Assembly (NCBI RefSeq): GCF_014904705.1
Contig: NZ_JACZCQ010000003.1
Span: 620,001 to 684,000 of the forward strand
DNA from: Nisaea sediminum
GTDB lineage: Bacteria; Pseudomonadota; Alphaproteobacteria; Thalassobaculales; Thalassobaculaceae
Reading direction: 5' to 3'
DNA: 64,000 bases
Shown here: positions 17,630 to 27,433 of the stretch, one piece after another
How positions within the stretch are numbered: the first letter of the stretch is position 1
Layout of the letters: every line of letters starts with the position of its first letter
The notes under the pieces: generated by a model
Databases searched by the model: none
What the model saw: only the letters and a program-made list of their open reading frames with translations
What the model was told of the DNA's origin: nothing
Program-made: the position numbers and the translations under genes

Positions 17630-19069
17630 TCAGCGCAGGCCCTTGCGGCGCCAGAGCTCGTGGATCTGGATCCCGTTCGCCCGTTCCAGGGCCTCGGCGG
17701 CATCCAGCGTCAGGTCCTCGCGGAAGCGGCGGCCGATGATCTGCACCGAGAGCGGCAGCCCCTCGTGATAGCCCGCCGGCGCGATGGAGGCAGGCAGGCC
17801 GAGGAAGTTGATCATCCAGCTGTAGACCGACGAGTCGAAGATATCGCGGGTTCCGGCGGAACTGTCCGCATCCTCGTTCCAGGTGAAGCCCGGCCGCATC
17901 ATGAAGGGCGTCAGGACCAGCGGATATTCCTCCAGGAAGAGGTTCCAAGCCCGGAGATAGCGCGTCCGCCGGGACATCGCCTTCAGGAGGCCGACCGCAT
18001 CGGTCGGCGGATAGTTCTCGAAATAATAGCCGAAGACCTTCTGGATATCGGCGCTGCCGTATTTCTTGATCGCCTCGCCGAGGAAGATCTCGCAATCTGC
18101 ATAGAGTGCCGGCAGGGTCTCCGCCGCCGCCTCGCGGATCATCGGCGGTGCCGCCTCCTCGATGACGTACCCGGCCTTCTCCAGCTCCGCCGCGGCGCCT
18201 TCCAGAGCCGACACGATCGCCGGATGGATGTTGTACCCGTTGGTCTCGCGGCAGAAGGCGACCTTGATCGGCTGGTCGACCGGCGGGCCGTCGAACGGGA
18301 CCGGCACCTGCAGCGGATCGCGCGGGTCCGGCTGCATCAGCACGCGGGTCGCGAGCCGGACATCCCGCACCTCGCGGGCGATGATGCCCTGCACGGACAT
18401 GAGCTGCGCCAGCAGCGAGCGTTCCTCCTTGCCCGAGGGATTGTAGGCCGGCACCCGGCCCTGGCCCGGCTTCACCGTCACGGCGCCGGTCTGGTAGGCA
18501 GGGAAGCGGAGCGAGCCGCCGATGTCGTTGCCATGCGCGATCGGGCAGAAACCGGCCGCGACGGCGGCCGAGGCGCCGCCCGAGGAGCCGCCCGCCGAGT
18601 GATTGTCGTCCCACGGATTGTAGGTCCGGCCATGCAGCTCGTTCACGGTCGTGGCGCGGAAGGAGAATTCAGGCGTGTTGCTGCGGCCGACGATGATCGC
18701 GCCCGCTTTCTTAAGATTGCTGACGACCGGCGCGTCGCCCGGCGCGATCACATCCTTGAAGGCGGTCACGCCGTTGCTGTTCGCGGTACCTTCCTGGTCG
18801 ACATTGATCTTGATTGCGACCGGAACCCCGTGCAGCGGACCGATCGGCCCGTCCTTTCGCAGAATCTCGTCATAGGCGGCGGCCTGTTCCAGCGCCGCCT
18901 CCGTCTGATCCACCACGATGGCGTTGATATGGCCGTTCTCCGCCTTGATTCGTCCGACGGCGGAGGCGACGGCGTCGGTGGCGCTGACCCGGCGGTCGCG
19001 GATGGCGCCGGATAGCTCGACGGCGCTCCATTGCCAAAGCGGAGCGGTGGTGCGTTTTTCGCTGGTCAT
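17630..19069 (-). CDS. Amidase (amidase-signature family)
   Basis: A 479-residue amidase-signature hydrolase. The Ser-cisSer-Lys triad is visible: Lys87 in GVPVAIKINVD, the GGSSGG loop and the nucleophile Ser in NDIGGSLRFPA. Length is typical. Family members cleave carboxamides, including GatA homologues; there is no GatB/GatC nearby, so this is a free-standing amidase of unknown substrate. It is divergent from the alcohol dehydrogenase gene across a 145-base gap. Confidence 0.87.
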   Translation of the reverse strand: MTSEKRTTAPLWQWSAVELSGAIRDRRVSATDAVASAVGRIKAENGHINAIVVDQTEAALEQAAAYDEILRKDGPIGPLHGVPVAIKINVDQEGTANSNGVTAFKDVIAPGDAPVVSNLKKAGAIIVGRSNTPEFSFRATTVNELHGRTYNPWDDNHSAGGSSGGASAAVAAGFCPIAHGNDIGGSLRFPAYQTGAVTVKPGQGRVPAYNPSGKEERSLLAQLMSVQGIIAREVRDVRLATRVLMQPDPRDPLQVPVPFDGPPVDQPIKVAFCRETNGYNIHPAIVSALEGAAAELEKAGYVIEEAAPPMIREAAAETLPALYADCEIFLGEAIKKYGSADIQKVFGYYFENYPPTDAVGLLKAMSRRTRYLRAWNLFLEEYPLVLTPFMMRPGFTWNEDADSSAGTRDIFDSSVYSWMINFLGLPASIAPAGYHEGLPLSVQIIGRRFREDLTLDAAEALERANGIQIHELWRRKGLR

Positions 19070-19214
19070 TGCGGATCCTCAATTGGAAAGGCGGTCTCGG
19101 AAGGGAGGTTAATGATGTCCCGTCCGACGCCGCTTGCCAAGGGGACTGGTGAACTGGAGGGAACGCGGGCTATAGATGCCGCCCGACCGACCCACCCCGT
19201 TCCGGGAGCCACCG

Positions 19215-20255
<1,041 letters not shown>

Positions 20256-20268
20256 GACCGGGTGGGGC

Positions 20269-21684
20269 CTACTCGTCCTTCACGTAGGGGTTCTTGCTGC
20301 CGCGCAGGTAGAAGCGGATCGGCACCGCCGAGAGCTTGAACATCTCGCGCAGCCCGTTCACCAGGTAGCGGATATAGGCTTCCGGCAGTTCGGTCGGCTG
20401 GCTGACGAAAGCGGCGAAGGTCGGCGGCCGCGTCTTGATCTGCGTCATGTAGCGCAGCTTGATCCGACGGCCCTTGGCGAGCGGCGGCGGATGCATCTCC
20501 GTCATGTCCTGCAGCCAGCGGTTCAGGCGTGAAGTGGAGACCCGGCGGTTCCAGGTATCGTAGGTCTCGACCACCGCCTTCAGCAGCTTGTCGAGATTGC
20601 GCCCGCGCTCGGCCGAGATGGTGATGTAGGGAATGCCCTTCACCTGCGGCAGCGAAGTCTGCAAGCGGTCGCGCAGATGGCCGAGCGCCTTCTCCCGGTT
20701 CTCGACGATGTCCCACTTGTTGGCCGCGATGACGAGGGCACGACCCTCCTCGATCACCATACGGGCGATGGTGAGGTCCTGCTTCTCCAGCATCGTGCTC
20801 GCGTCCAGCATCAGCACCACGACATGGGCGAACTGGATGGCGCGTCTCGTGTCCTCGCCGGAGAGATATTCAAGCCGCTGGACCACCCTGGAGCGCCGGC
20901 GCAGGCCTGCCGTGTCGAACAGCTTGAAAGGCCGGCCCTCGAACTCCCAGTCACTCTCGATCGCATCCCGGGTGATACCAGCCTCGGGACCGGTCAGCAT
21001 CCGGTCCTCGCCGAGCAACGCGTTCACGAAAGTAGACTTGCCGACATTCGGCCGACCGACGATGGCGAGCCGGATCGTGTCCGGAATCTTCGCGTCGATC
21101 CAGGTCTCCGCGCCGTCCGGGGACTCCTCGATGATGTCGTCCGGTTCCTCGGCGTCCGCAGCGAGGGCTTCGTAATCGTCATGCGCCTCTTCCGGCGCGA
21201 ATGCGTCGAGCGCGTCGTAGAGCTCGCCCAGCCCTTCGCCATGCTCGGCCGAGAGCGGCACCGGATCGCCGAGGCCGAGCCCAAAGGCTTCGTAGAGGCC
21301 CGGCGCTCCGGCCCTGCCCTCGCATTTGTTGGCGACGAGGATCACCTTGTCCTTCACGCGCCTGAGCCAGCGGGCGAAATGATCGTCCAGCGGCGTCACG
21401 CCGGCGCGGGCATCGATCACGAAGAGCACGGCATCGGCCTCGGCGACGGCCGCCTCGGTCTGCAGGCGCATACGACCTTCGAGGCTCTCGTTCTCGGCAT
21501 CCTCGAGACCGGCGGTATCGAACAGCCGGAAGGTCAGGTCGCCGACCCGGCCCTCGCCCTCGCGGCGGTCGCGCGTGACCCCGGGCTGGTCGTCGACGAT
21601 GGCAATCCGCTTACCGACAAGCCGGTTGAACAGGGTCGATTTGCCGACATTGGGACGGCCGATGATGGCGACTGTAAAACTCAT
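20269..21684 (-). CDS. der: Ribosome biogenesis GTPase Der (EngA)
   Basis: A 471-residue GTPase with two tandem G domains: P-loops [14 protein letters not shown] (near residue 8) and [16 protein letters not shown] (near residue 213), separated by an acidic linker ([19 protein letters not shown]). A C-terminal KH-like domain ends with [11 protein letters not shown]. Der matures the 50S subunit. The gene is the last of the minus-strand yfgM-bamB-der group, a common proteobacterial arrangement. Confidence 0.96.
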   Translation of the reverse strand: MSFTVAIIGRPNVGKSTLFNRLVGKRIAIVDDQPGVTRDRREGEGRVGDLTFRLFDTAGLEDAENESLEGRMRLQTEAAVAEADAVLFVIDARAGVTPLDDHFARWLRRVKDKVILVANKCEGRAGAPGLYEAFGLGLGDPVPLSAEHGEGLGELYDALDAFAPEEAHDDYEALAADAEEPDDIIEESPDGAETWIDAKIPDTIRLAIVGRPNVGKSTFVNALLGEDRMLTGPEAGITRDAIESDWEFEGRPFKLFDTAGLRRRSRVVQRLEYLSGEDTRRAIQFAHVVVLMLDASTMLEKQDLTIARMVIEEGRALVIAANKWDIVENREKALGHLRDRLQTSLPQVKGIPYITISAERGRNLDKLLKAVVETYDTWNRRVSTSRLNRWLQDMTEMHPPPLAKGRRIKLRYMTQIKTRPPTFAAFVSQPTELPEAYIRYLVNGLREMFKLSAVPIRFYLRGSKNPYVKDE

Positions 21685-21764
21685 GGCTGTTCCGTAGTCC
21701 CGGCATGCCCTTCAGATCAAGCAATCTTGCGGCATGGCCGCCATGCAGCAGTGCAGCCCGAAGA

Positions 21765-23108
21765 CTAGCGGAATGCTTCGAGATCGCCGTCGTCGGTCAG
21801 AAAATACACCGTTCCTCCGGCCACCACCGGCGGAACGAAGACAGCGGATCCTATGTCGATCTTGCCGAGGACCTTTCCGGTATAGGGCGAGATCGCATAG
21901 ACCTCCCCGGTCGAGGATCCGACCAGCAGACGGTCGCTGACCAGCACCGGACCGGAATAGGTGATCAGGCCTTCCTTGTCGTCCGGGTTCTCGAAGACCG
22001 GAAGCTGCTGGATCCAGTGGATCCGCCCCCGCGACTTGGTCAGGGCCAGCACCTCGCCGAGATTGGAGACGACGAAGATATAGTCTCCGGCGACCCACGG
22101 CGTCTGATCCCCGCCGACGCGGGCTTCCCAGACCCGGCGGCCGGAATTCAGGTCGGTGGCGATGAGCCGTCCCGACTGGCTGATGGCGATGACGAGGTCG
22201 TCGTCGACCACCGGGTTGCCGCGAATGTCCGACAGCTTGGACACCGCATTGATGCCCCGTACCGAGCTCAGATTGTCGTTCCAGAGCAGCCGGCCGTTCT
22301 CGACCCGGAGCACGAACAGCTCGCCCGAGGTATAAGGAACGATCGCAGAGCCGCCGCTGACCGCAACGCTTGCGTTTCCAAGCAGTGCGGATTCCTCGGC
22401 GATCCCTGTATGGGACCAGATCCGCGTGCCGTCGTTCAGATCGAGCGCGAATGCCTGGTTCCCGAGAATGGTCACGAAGACCCTTCCGTCGGCGACGGTC
22501 GGCGCCCCCCGGGCGGGGCCGGGCAGCCGGCTGCGCCAGAGTTCCGCACCGCTCTTCAGATCGAAGGCGATGACTTCGCTGTAGCCGGTCGCCGCGACAA
22601 GCTTGCCGCCGCCGGCCGCAAGCGCGCCCGGATAGATCGTCTCGTCCTCGTCATCCGGCTGCGTCTCCGCCGACCAGACACGTTCGCCGTTAACGGTCTT
22701 GAGAGCGGAGACCTCCCCTTCGGCGTCCATCGCGTAGATCATGCCGTCCACGACGATCGGGCTCGCGATCAGCTGGGTTTCGTCATCCGAACCGCTGCCG
22801 ATATCCGTCGTCCAGACGCGGCGCAGCACGTCGCCGGCGGCGAGATGATGCATCGCATGCACGGCGTTTCCGCCGGGTTGCGGCCAGTCGGCATTCTCCA
22901 CAGGACGCGGCAGGATCACCCGTTGCTCGGCAAGATTCGGGTCCGGTACGAGGCTCTTCTCCAGCGCCAGGATCGGCAGCCGCTCGCCCGGAAGCGGCGG
23001 GCCTTCCTTCTCTTCACCAAAGAACAGTCCGTCGCTGCAGCCCTGGAGCACCAGGAATCCGGCGAGAAGTGCAAAATGCGGAAGCCGCCCCAAGTGCCGA
23101 CCGGTCAT
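21765..23108 (-). CDS. bamB: Outer membrane assembly lipoprotein BamB (PQQ-like beta-propeller)
   Basis: 447 residues from ATG 23108. The signal peptide ends in a lipobox (LVLQGC), so it is a lipoprotein. Repeated blades with W-x-x-x-L and G-x-V-x-A-x-d motifs (for example SGEVYAISPYTGKVLGKI) form an eight-bladed propeller. BamB supports BamA in outer membrane protein insertion. It starts 13 bases after yfgM and precedes der, the conserved order that supports BamB over other PQQ-repeat proteins. Confidence 0.9.
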   Translation of the reverse strand: MTGRHLGRLPHFALLAGFLVLQGCSDGLFFGEEKEGPPLPGERLPILALEKSLVPDPNLAEQRVILPRPVENADWPQPGGNAVHAMHHLAAGDVLRRVWTTDIGSGSDDETQLIASPIVVDGMIYAMDAEGEVSALKTVNGERVWSAETQPDDEDETIYPGALAAGGGKLVAATGYSEVIAFDLKSGAELWRSRLPGPARGAPTVADGRVFVTILGNQAFALDLNDGTRIWSHTGIAEESALLGNASVAVSGGSAIVPYTSGELFVLRVENGRLLWNDNLSSVRGINAVSKLSDIRGNPVVDDDLVIAISQSGRLIATDLNSGRRVWEARVGGDQTPWVAGDYIFVVSNLGEVLALTKSRGRIHWIQQLPVFENPDDKEGLITYSGPVLVSDRLLVGSSTGEVYAISPYTGKVLGKIDIGSAVFVPPVVAGGTVYFLTDDGDLEAFR

Positions 23109-23121
23109 GAAACGCTCCCGA

Positions 23122-23766
23122 TCACTCGCTGCCGATGGCATTTAGCAGCTCGGTCGCCCGCGCGCGCAGCTGGCCGGGCGTCTCGGCGTCCGCAGTCAGT
23201 CCCTCGAGAATTTCCCGCGCCTTTGCCTTGTCGCCGGCTTTCAGCGCGATCAGCGCCTCGGCTTCGCGGGCGAGCGGGCGCCACGGTCCGGTCGTGTTCG
23301 CAAGCGCCGCGATCTCGCGGGAAAGCTCGGCAGGGTCGCCGCTGTCGATCCGGTGGGTCACCGAAAGCAGACGGGCGAGTTCCCGGAACAGGGTCGGAGT
23401 GCCCTGATCCTCGGCCAGTTTCTTGTAGGTGATGATTGCGGCTTCGAGGTCGCCGGCTTCCACCAGCGCCGCGGCCTGCCGGAGCGCGGCAAGCGCCGCG
23501 TATCCCTTGTTGCCGTCCCGGGCGAGCGCGCCGAAGGCTTCCGCCGCCCCTGCCGGGTCCTCCGCGAGGGCACTTGCCGCGGCCTCGTAGCGGGCCGACT
23601 CCGCCGCTTTCTGCTTCGCGTCATAGGAGAGCCAGAAGCGATAGCCACCGACTCCGAGGACGATCAGAACGGCGAGCGCGATGACATAGGGCCCGTACCG
23701 CTTCCAAAGCTTTGCGGCCTTCTCCTGCTGGAGTTCCTCGTCGATCTCGCGAAAAATATCTGCCAC
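23122..23766 (-). CDS. yfgM: YfgM-like TPR membrane protein
   Basis: 214 residues from a GTG at 23766 (VADIFREIDEELQQEK), chosen because GGAG lies six bases upstream and this is the family's standard N-terminus; an upstream in-frame start gives an unrelated extension. One membrane segment (about 27-47) follows a charged N-terminus; the rest is periplasmic tetratricopeptide-like helices. YfgM is an ancillary SecYEG/periplasmic chaperone-network factor. It leads the bamB-der group. Confidence 0.85.
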   Translation of the reverse strand: MADIFREIDEELQQEKAAKLWKRYGPYVIALAVLIVLGVGGYRFWLSYDAKQKAAESARYEAAASALAEDPAGAAEAFGALARDGNKGYAALAALRQAAALVEAGDLEAAIITYKKLAEDQGTPTLFRELARLLSVTHRIDSGDPAELSREIAALANTTGPWRPLAREAEALIALKAGDKAKAREILEGLTADAETPGQLRARATELLNAIGSE

Positions 23767-23978
23767 GCCTGTCTCCGTTGCGAAGCGCCGGCCCGGCAGT
23801 CCGGTCCGGCCACGTTTCACCCGCTTCAGCGGAAGAGCGCAACCTACATGGCGCGCCCCCCGAAATCAAACCGCTCTCGCAGCCCCGGGCGGTTTGATGA
23901 ACGCGGACTTTACGCCGGTGGTTTTTTCAGGAAAACTGCATGTCATGAACTGGCAAGAAATCCGTAGGTGAGTGGCCC

Positions 23979-24317
23979 ATGGCGGACCTGATTCGGCTCA
24001 AGAAAAGCCGGTCGCCGCAGCGCGGTCTCTTCTTCACAAAAAAGGAACTCGGCCAGCTCCTTTCCCTCTATTCCAGCCGGGTCATCTCCGGCGAATGGCG
24101 CGATTACGCGATCGACCATACCGACGACGGGGTCGCCTTCTCGATCTTCCGGCACAGCCACGAAATGCCGCTCTTCTCGGTCTCCAAGAAACAGCGCAAA
24201 GGGCAGCGCCAGCCGACCTTCGAGCTGACCTCCGGATACAAAAAGCTCGCTTCCTCCGCCTCCTTGGTGGACGTTATCTCCCGTTTCGAAAAGCTCCCCC
24301 GCCTCGTTACCGGCTAG
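23979..24317 (+). CDS. DUF2794 family protein
   Basis: A 112-residue protein recognised as the alphaproteobacterial DUF2794 family by GLFFTKKELGQLLSLYSSRV and GEWRDYAIDH. Function unknown. It has no membrane segment and is basic. It is followed four bases later by the CaiB-family gene, possibly as a two-gene unit. It is divergent from yfgM; the 212 bases between them probably hold both promoters. Confidence 0.85.
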   Translation: MADLIRLKKSRSPQRGLFFTKKELGQLLSLYSSRVISGEWRDYAIDHTDDGVAFSIFRHSHEMPLFSVSKKQRKGQRQPTFELTSGYKKLASSASLVDVISRFEKLPRLVTG

Positions 24318-24321
24318 AACC

Positions 24322-25707
24322 ATGTCATCGCTTTCGTACTTCCTCTCCGAAATCCGGAAAGCCGCGCGGCTGCCCGAACGGCCAGCGCCCCTCTTCGCCG
24401 AGCCTGGCGCCCTGCCCTCGGTCTACGCCGTCTCCGATCTCGCGGCCGCATCCATCGCCGTCGCCGGAGAAGCGCTCGCGGACCTGATCGCGGCGCGACA
24501 CGGCACGCCAGCCGAGGTCGCGGTCGACCGCAGGCTCGCATCCTTCTGGTTCAAGAGCTCGCTCCGCCCCGACGGCTGGGAGCTGCCGCCGGTCTGGGAT
24601 CCCGTGGCTGGCGACTATCACACCGGCGACGGCTGGATCCGCCTCCACACCAATGCGCCGCACCACCGCAGGGCGGCGCTTTCCGTCCTCGGGATACGCG
24701 ATGACGACACCGCCGACCGGACCAAGGTCGCCGCCGCGGTCGCCGAATGGGACGGCGCACCGCTCGAGGACGCCGTCGTGGCGGCCGGCGGCTGCGCCGG
24801 GGAAATGCGCTCCGCCGAAGCCTGGGCCGCCCATCCGCAAGGTCAGGCGGTGGCCGCCGAACCGCTGTTGCGGCACGAAAGCTTTGCCGGCCCCGACTCC
24901 GCCTCCTGGGACATCGTCCCCTCCCAGCCACTCGCCGGGATCAGGGTGCTTGACCTGACGCGTGTGCTCGCCGGACCGACCGCGACGCGATTCCTCGCCG
25001 GCTACGGCGCCGACGTGCTGCGGATCGATCCTCCATCGGACCTCTGGAGCGAGGCGCTGGAGGAGGAAATGCTGCTCGGCAAGCGTTCCGCCGTGCTCGA
25101 CCTGCGCACCAACGACGGGATGGAGCGCCTGAAGGAGCTGATCGCGGGCGCCGACGTGATGGTGCATGGCTATCGCTCGGACGCGCTCGCCGGTTTCGGG
25201 CTCGATGCCGCCCGGCGCCGCGCGCTCAATCCGGGCCTGGTCGATGTCGCACTCTGTGCCTACGGCTGGAGCGGCCCCTGGGCGAAGCGGCGCGGCTTCG
25301 ACAGCATCGTGCAGATGAGCAGCGGGATCGCCGAGACCGGGATGCGCCACTACAAGAAGGACAGGCCGACCCCCCTGCCCGTGCAGGCGCTGGACTACGC
25401 GACCGGCTTCATTCTCGCCGCCGCGGCCCTCAGCGGCCTCGCCGAACGCGTTCGCAGCGGTGCCGGCTCCAGTTTCCGCACCTCCCTCGCCCGCACCGCG
25501 GCACTCCTGGAAGGCCGTTTCGAGGATCCGGGCGCCCCCGCCTTCGCGCCCGAGACTGCGGCCGATCTCGCACCACAGGTTGAGAACACGCACTGGGGCC
25601 CGGCCCACCGCCTCGCCAGTCCGGTCGAACTCTCGACGACCCCGGTTTTCTGGGACTTTCCGGCCGGTCCGGTCGGCACCTTCGACCCCGTCTGGCGCTC
25701 CCGCTAG
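24322..25707 (+). CDS. CaiB/BaiF-family CoA transferase-like protein with permuted layout
   Basis: 461 residues. The usual N-terminal motif of the family (PLAGIRVLDLTRVLAGP) appears only at about residue 203, and the conserved active-site Asp (ALDYATG) at about 358, a normal spacing. The first ~200 residues (with GWIRLHTNAPHHR and HPQGQAVAAEP) look like the small C-terminal domain normally found at the other end. Only ~100 residues follow the Asp. Class III CoA transferases exchange CoA between carboxylic acids; activity here is uncertain. Confidence 0.75.
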   Translation: MSSLSYFLSEIRKAARLPERPAPLFAEPGALPSVYAVSDLAAASIAVAGEALADLIAARHGTPAEVAVDRRLASFWFKSSLRPDGWELPPVWDPVAGDYHTGDGWIRLHTNAPHHRRAALSVLGIRDDDTADRTKVAAAVAEWDGAPLEDAVVAAGGCAGEMRSAEAWAAHPQGQAVAAEPLLRHESFAGPDSASWDIVPSQPLAGIRVLDLTRVLAGPTATRFLAGYGADVLRIDPPSDLWSEALEEEMLLGKRSAVLDLRTNDGMERLKELIAGADVMVHGYRSDALAGFGLDAARRRALNPGLVDVALCAYGWSGPWAKRRGFDSIVQMSSGIAETGMRHYKKDRPTPLPVQALDYATGFILAAAALSGLAERVRSGAGSSFRTSLARTAALLEGRFEDPGAPAFAPETAADLAPQVENTHWGPAHRLASPVELSTTPVFWDFPAGPVGTFDPVWRSR

Positions 25708-25756
25708 GTCCCGAGCCTCGCCCCGCAAATGACGTAATCCGTTATGGCGGGGATGC

Positions 25757-25786
25757 TTGTCCACCTTAAATGTTCTTGTTATGTTC
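25757..25786 (+). promoter_or_regulatory. Candidate LexA (SOS) box and promoter for the zinc-ribbon gene
   Basis: GTTC-N7-GTTC at 25772-25786 matches the alphaproteobacterial SOS box. A plausible promoter (TTGTCC at 25757, TATGTT at 25780, 17-base spacer) puts the box over the -10. Nearly the same 20-base context recurs at 57865 upstream of another gene. Confidence 0.6.
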
Positions 25787-25817
25787 TCATTCGATCGGTG
25801 GAATGGGAACAGGGTGG

Positions 25818-26099
25818 ATGGGACGCTTCAAGGACAGGGCATTGCAGCGGGACGAACAGCGCAACCGTCCGGCCACCCTCGCGGACCTCGCCCGCGCCGG
25901 GATCGGCGTCTTCTGCTGGTGCAACCGCTGCGGACACAATGCCGAGGCGGCGACGGCAATGCTGATCTCGCAGCTCGGCCCGGACTTCCCGGTGCCGGAA
26001 GTCGGCACCCGGATGCGCTGCAGCTCCTGCGCCTCGAAGGACGTCGCGACCCGCCCGGCCTGGCCGACCCGCGACCAGGTCGTGGCCCGGCACAGCTAG
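25818..26099 (+). CDS. Small double-CxxC zinc-ribbon protein, probably SOS-regulated
   Basis: 93 residues from ATG 25818 (MGRFKDRALQ). Two cysteine pairs, CNRC and CSSC, about 40 residues apart, predict a zinc ribbon. The protein is otherwise short, Arg-rich and without membrane segments. I do not recognise a function. The SOS-type box over its promoter suggests induction by DNA damage. Longer in-frame starts exist but would begin inside or before the predicted promoter. Confidence 0.7.
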   Translation: MGRFKDRALQRDEQRNRPATLADLARAGIGVFCWCNRCGHNAEAATAMLISQLGPDFPVPEVGTRMRCSSCASKDVATRPAWPTRDQVVARHS

Positions 26100-26259
26100 A
26101 GATTAAGACCGGGGCCAGGACAGGCGGCAGAATGGGTCCGGCAGATCTTGCCGCGGCCCTTGGGCAAACCGGCGAAAACCGCCTCCCATGGGACTTTCGA
26201 GGGTTCGGAGCCCGTTCGTTAAGATCGGTAAAGAAAGGTTTTCGGGCACTTGCCGGAAG

Positions 26260-26276
26260 TGGCACGGGGGTTGCTT
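26260..26276 (+). promoter_or_regulatory. Sigma-54 (RpoN) promoter
   Basis: TGGCACGGGGGTTGCTT matches the RpoN consensus: GG at 26261-26262 and GC at 26273-26274 are separated by exactly 10 bases, with the full TGGCAC and TTGCT boxes. Transcription would start near 26287, about 70 bases before the PilZ-like gene. Confidence 0.8.
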
Positions 26277-26355
26277 AAAGGAACGGCATCACCCGCGGAG
26301 TGCGCCAGAAAGGGCGCTGCCGCCAAGAAAACCCGAAGACAGAACGAGGCCGCCC

Positions 26356-26724
26356 ATGCCGCAGTCCCCAGAACAGTCCCCCGCCTCTTCCGGGCAAAAA
26401 GGACACGAACGCCGCCGCGCGCCGCGCGCCACCGCGCCGATGACGGCGGTCGTCGGATCGACGCCCTACACGATCGACGACTGGAACACGCTCGGCATCA
26501 AGATCGTCGGGTACTACGGCAACCTGAAACCGAACGACCGTGCCGAGCTGCGCGTCCTGGTGCCGACCGCCGGCCCCGGCGCCCTCTTCGCTGCCAAGAC
26601 CTCGGTCCGGCGCTACGACGAGGAGACAGCCGCCCTCACCCTGCTGTTCGATCCTGTCGAGCCTGTTGCAACCGTCACCCTGAACCGCTACTTGCATGAA
26701 ATGGTGGCGCAGGGATGCGCCTGA
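26356..26724 (+). CDS. PilZ-like domain protein
   Basis: 122 residues from ATG 26356. The segment ERRRAPRATAPMTAVV resembles the PilZ RxxxR c-di-GMP motif; the second motif, usually D/NxSxxG, appears as DDWNTLG, so binding is not certain. A beta-rich domain follows. The sigma-54 promoter ahead suggests control with flagellar, nitrogen or surface genes. It ends 10 bases before the next gene, so the two may form an operon. Confidence 0.65.
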   Translation: MPQSPEQSPASSGQKGHERRRAPRATAPMTAVVGSTPYTIDDWNTLGIKIVGYYGNLKPNDRAELRVLVPTAGPGALFAAKTSVRRYDEETAALTLLFDPVEPVATVTLNRYLHEMVAQGCA

Positions 26725-26734
26725 GACCCGACGG

Positions 26735-27352
26735 ATGAACAGTTTCACGGGAGCGCGACGCCTGATGGCCGATGACCGGACGCCGGCGGTGTTCGATCTG
26801 CGACGCGACGCTTCTGCCGACGAGAAGAACGAGCGCGCATCGGACTCGCCGTTCGCCAGCCTGAAACGCCGCCCCGCCGAGGAGCGGGCGAACGCGATCG
26901 TCGAGGACCTGAAAGAGGTGATCCTCAATCCGGGCCGCGGCGAGGGTAAGACCGGCATGTATGTCGGCGACTGGACCAAGCTCGCCCGCAAGGACATCAC
27001 GCGCGCGATCCGCGACGCGGAGACCAGCGCCGCCTTCCGCGAGCTCATGTCTGCCAACCGTATCGGCGGACTCTGCCTGCGCATCGGCTTCCTTCTGCTC
27101 GCTTCCGTCGCCTCCTTCGCCGCGTTCTGGTGGGGGATCGTCGTCATCGGCCGGGAATACGGCCCACTCTGGGGCTTTGGCGCCACCATGTCCGCGCTCG
27201 GCCTTTCCCTCGCCTTCGTCATCGCCGGCCTCGTCTACGGCCACGAGGGGCACGAGAAGGCCCTCGACAAGGCGATGAAGAAGCACACCGAGGACGAAGA
27301 CCGCGAGCTGGAAGCCCGCATAAAACGGGTGTTGGAAAAGAAACGACGCTAG
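26735..27352 (+). CDS. Hypothetical membrane protein with two membrane segments
   Basis: 205 residues from ATG 26735 (an alternative ATG is 26765). A charged cytoplasmic N-terminal half is followed by two hydrophobic segments (about residues 107-130 and 140-165) and a basic, charged C-terminal helix ending in KRVLEKKRR. Family not recognised. Close spacing to the PilZ-like gene suggests co-expression from the same sigma-54 promoter. Confidence 0.65.
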   Translation: MNSFTGARRLMADDRTPAVFDLRRDASADEKNERASDSPFASLKRRPAEERANAIVEDLKEVILNPGRGEGKTGMYVGDWTKLARKDITRAIRDAETSAAFRELMSANRIGGLCLRIGFLLLASVASFAAFWWGIVVIGREYGPLWGFGATMSALGLSLAFVIAGLVYGHEGHEKALDKAMKKHTEDEDRELEARIKRVLEKKRR

Positions 27353-27433
27353 GATTAACCAAGGCGCACTTGCTGCAGCTCGGGTTTCTGACGAAACTTC
27401 CCCACTGTCATTTTCGTGCTTCGCGGTACCCAG

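Noticed and set aside
25460-25510. Idea that the CaiB-like protein lacks its catalytic Asp
   Set aside because: The Asp of the family lies in the ALDYATG segment and is present; the earlier suspicion came from aligning the wrong motif.
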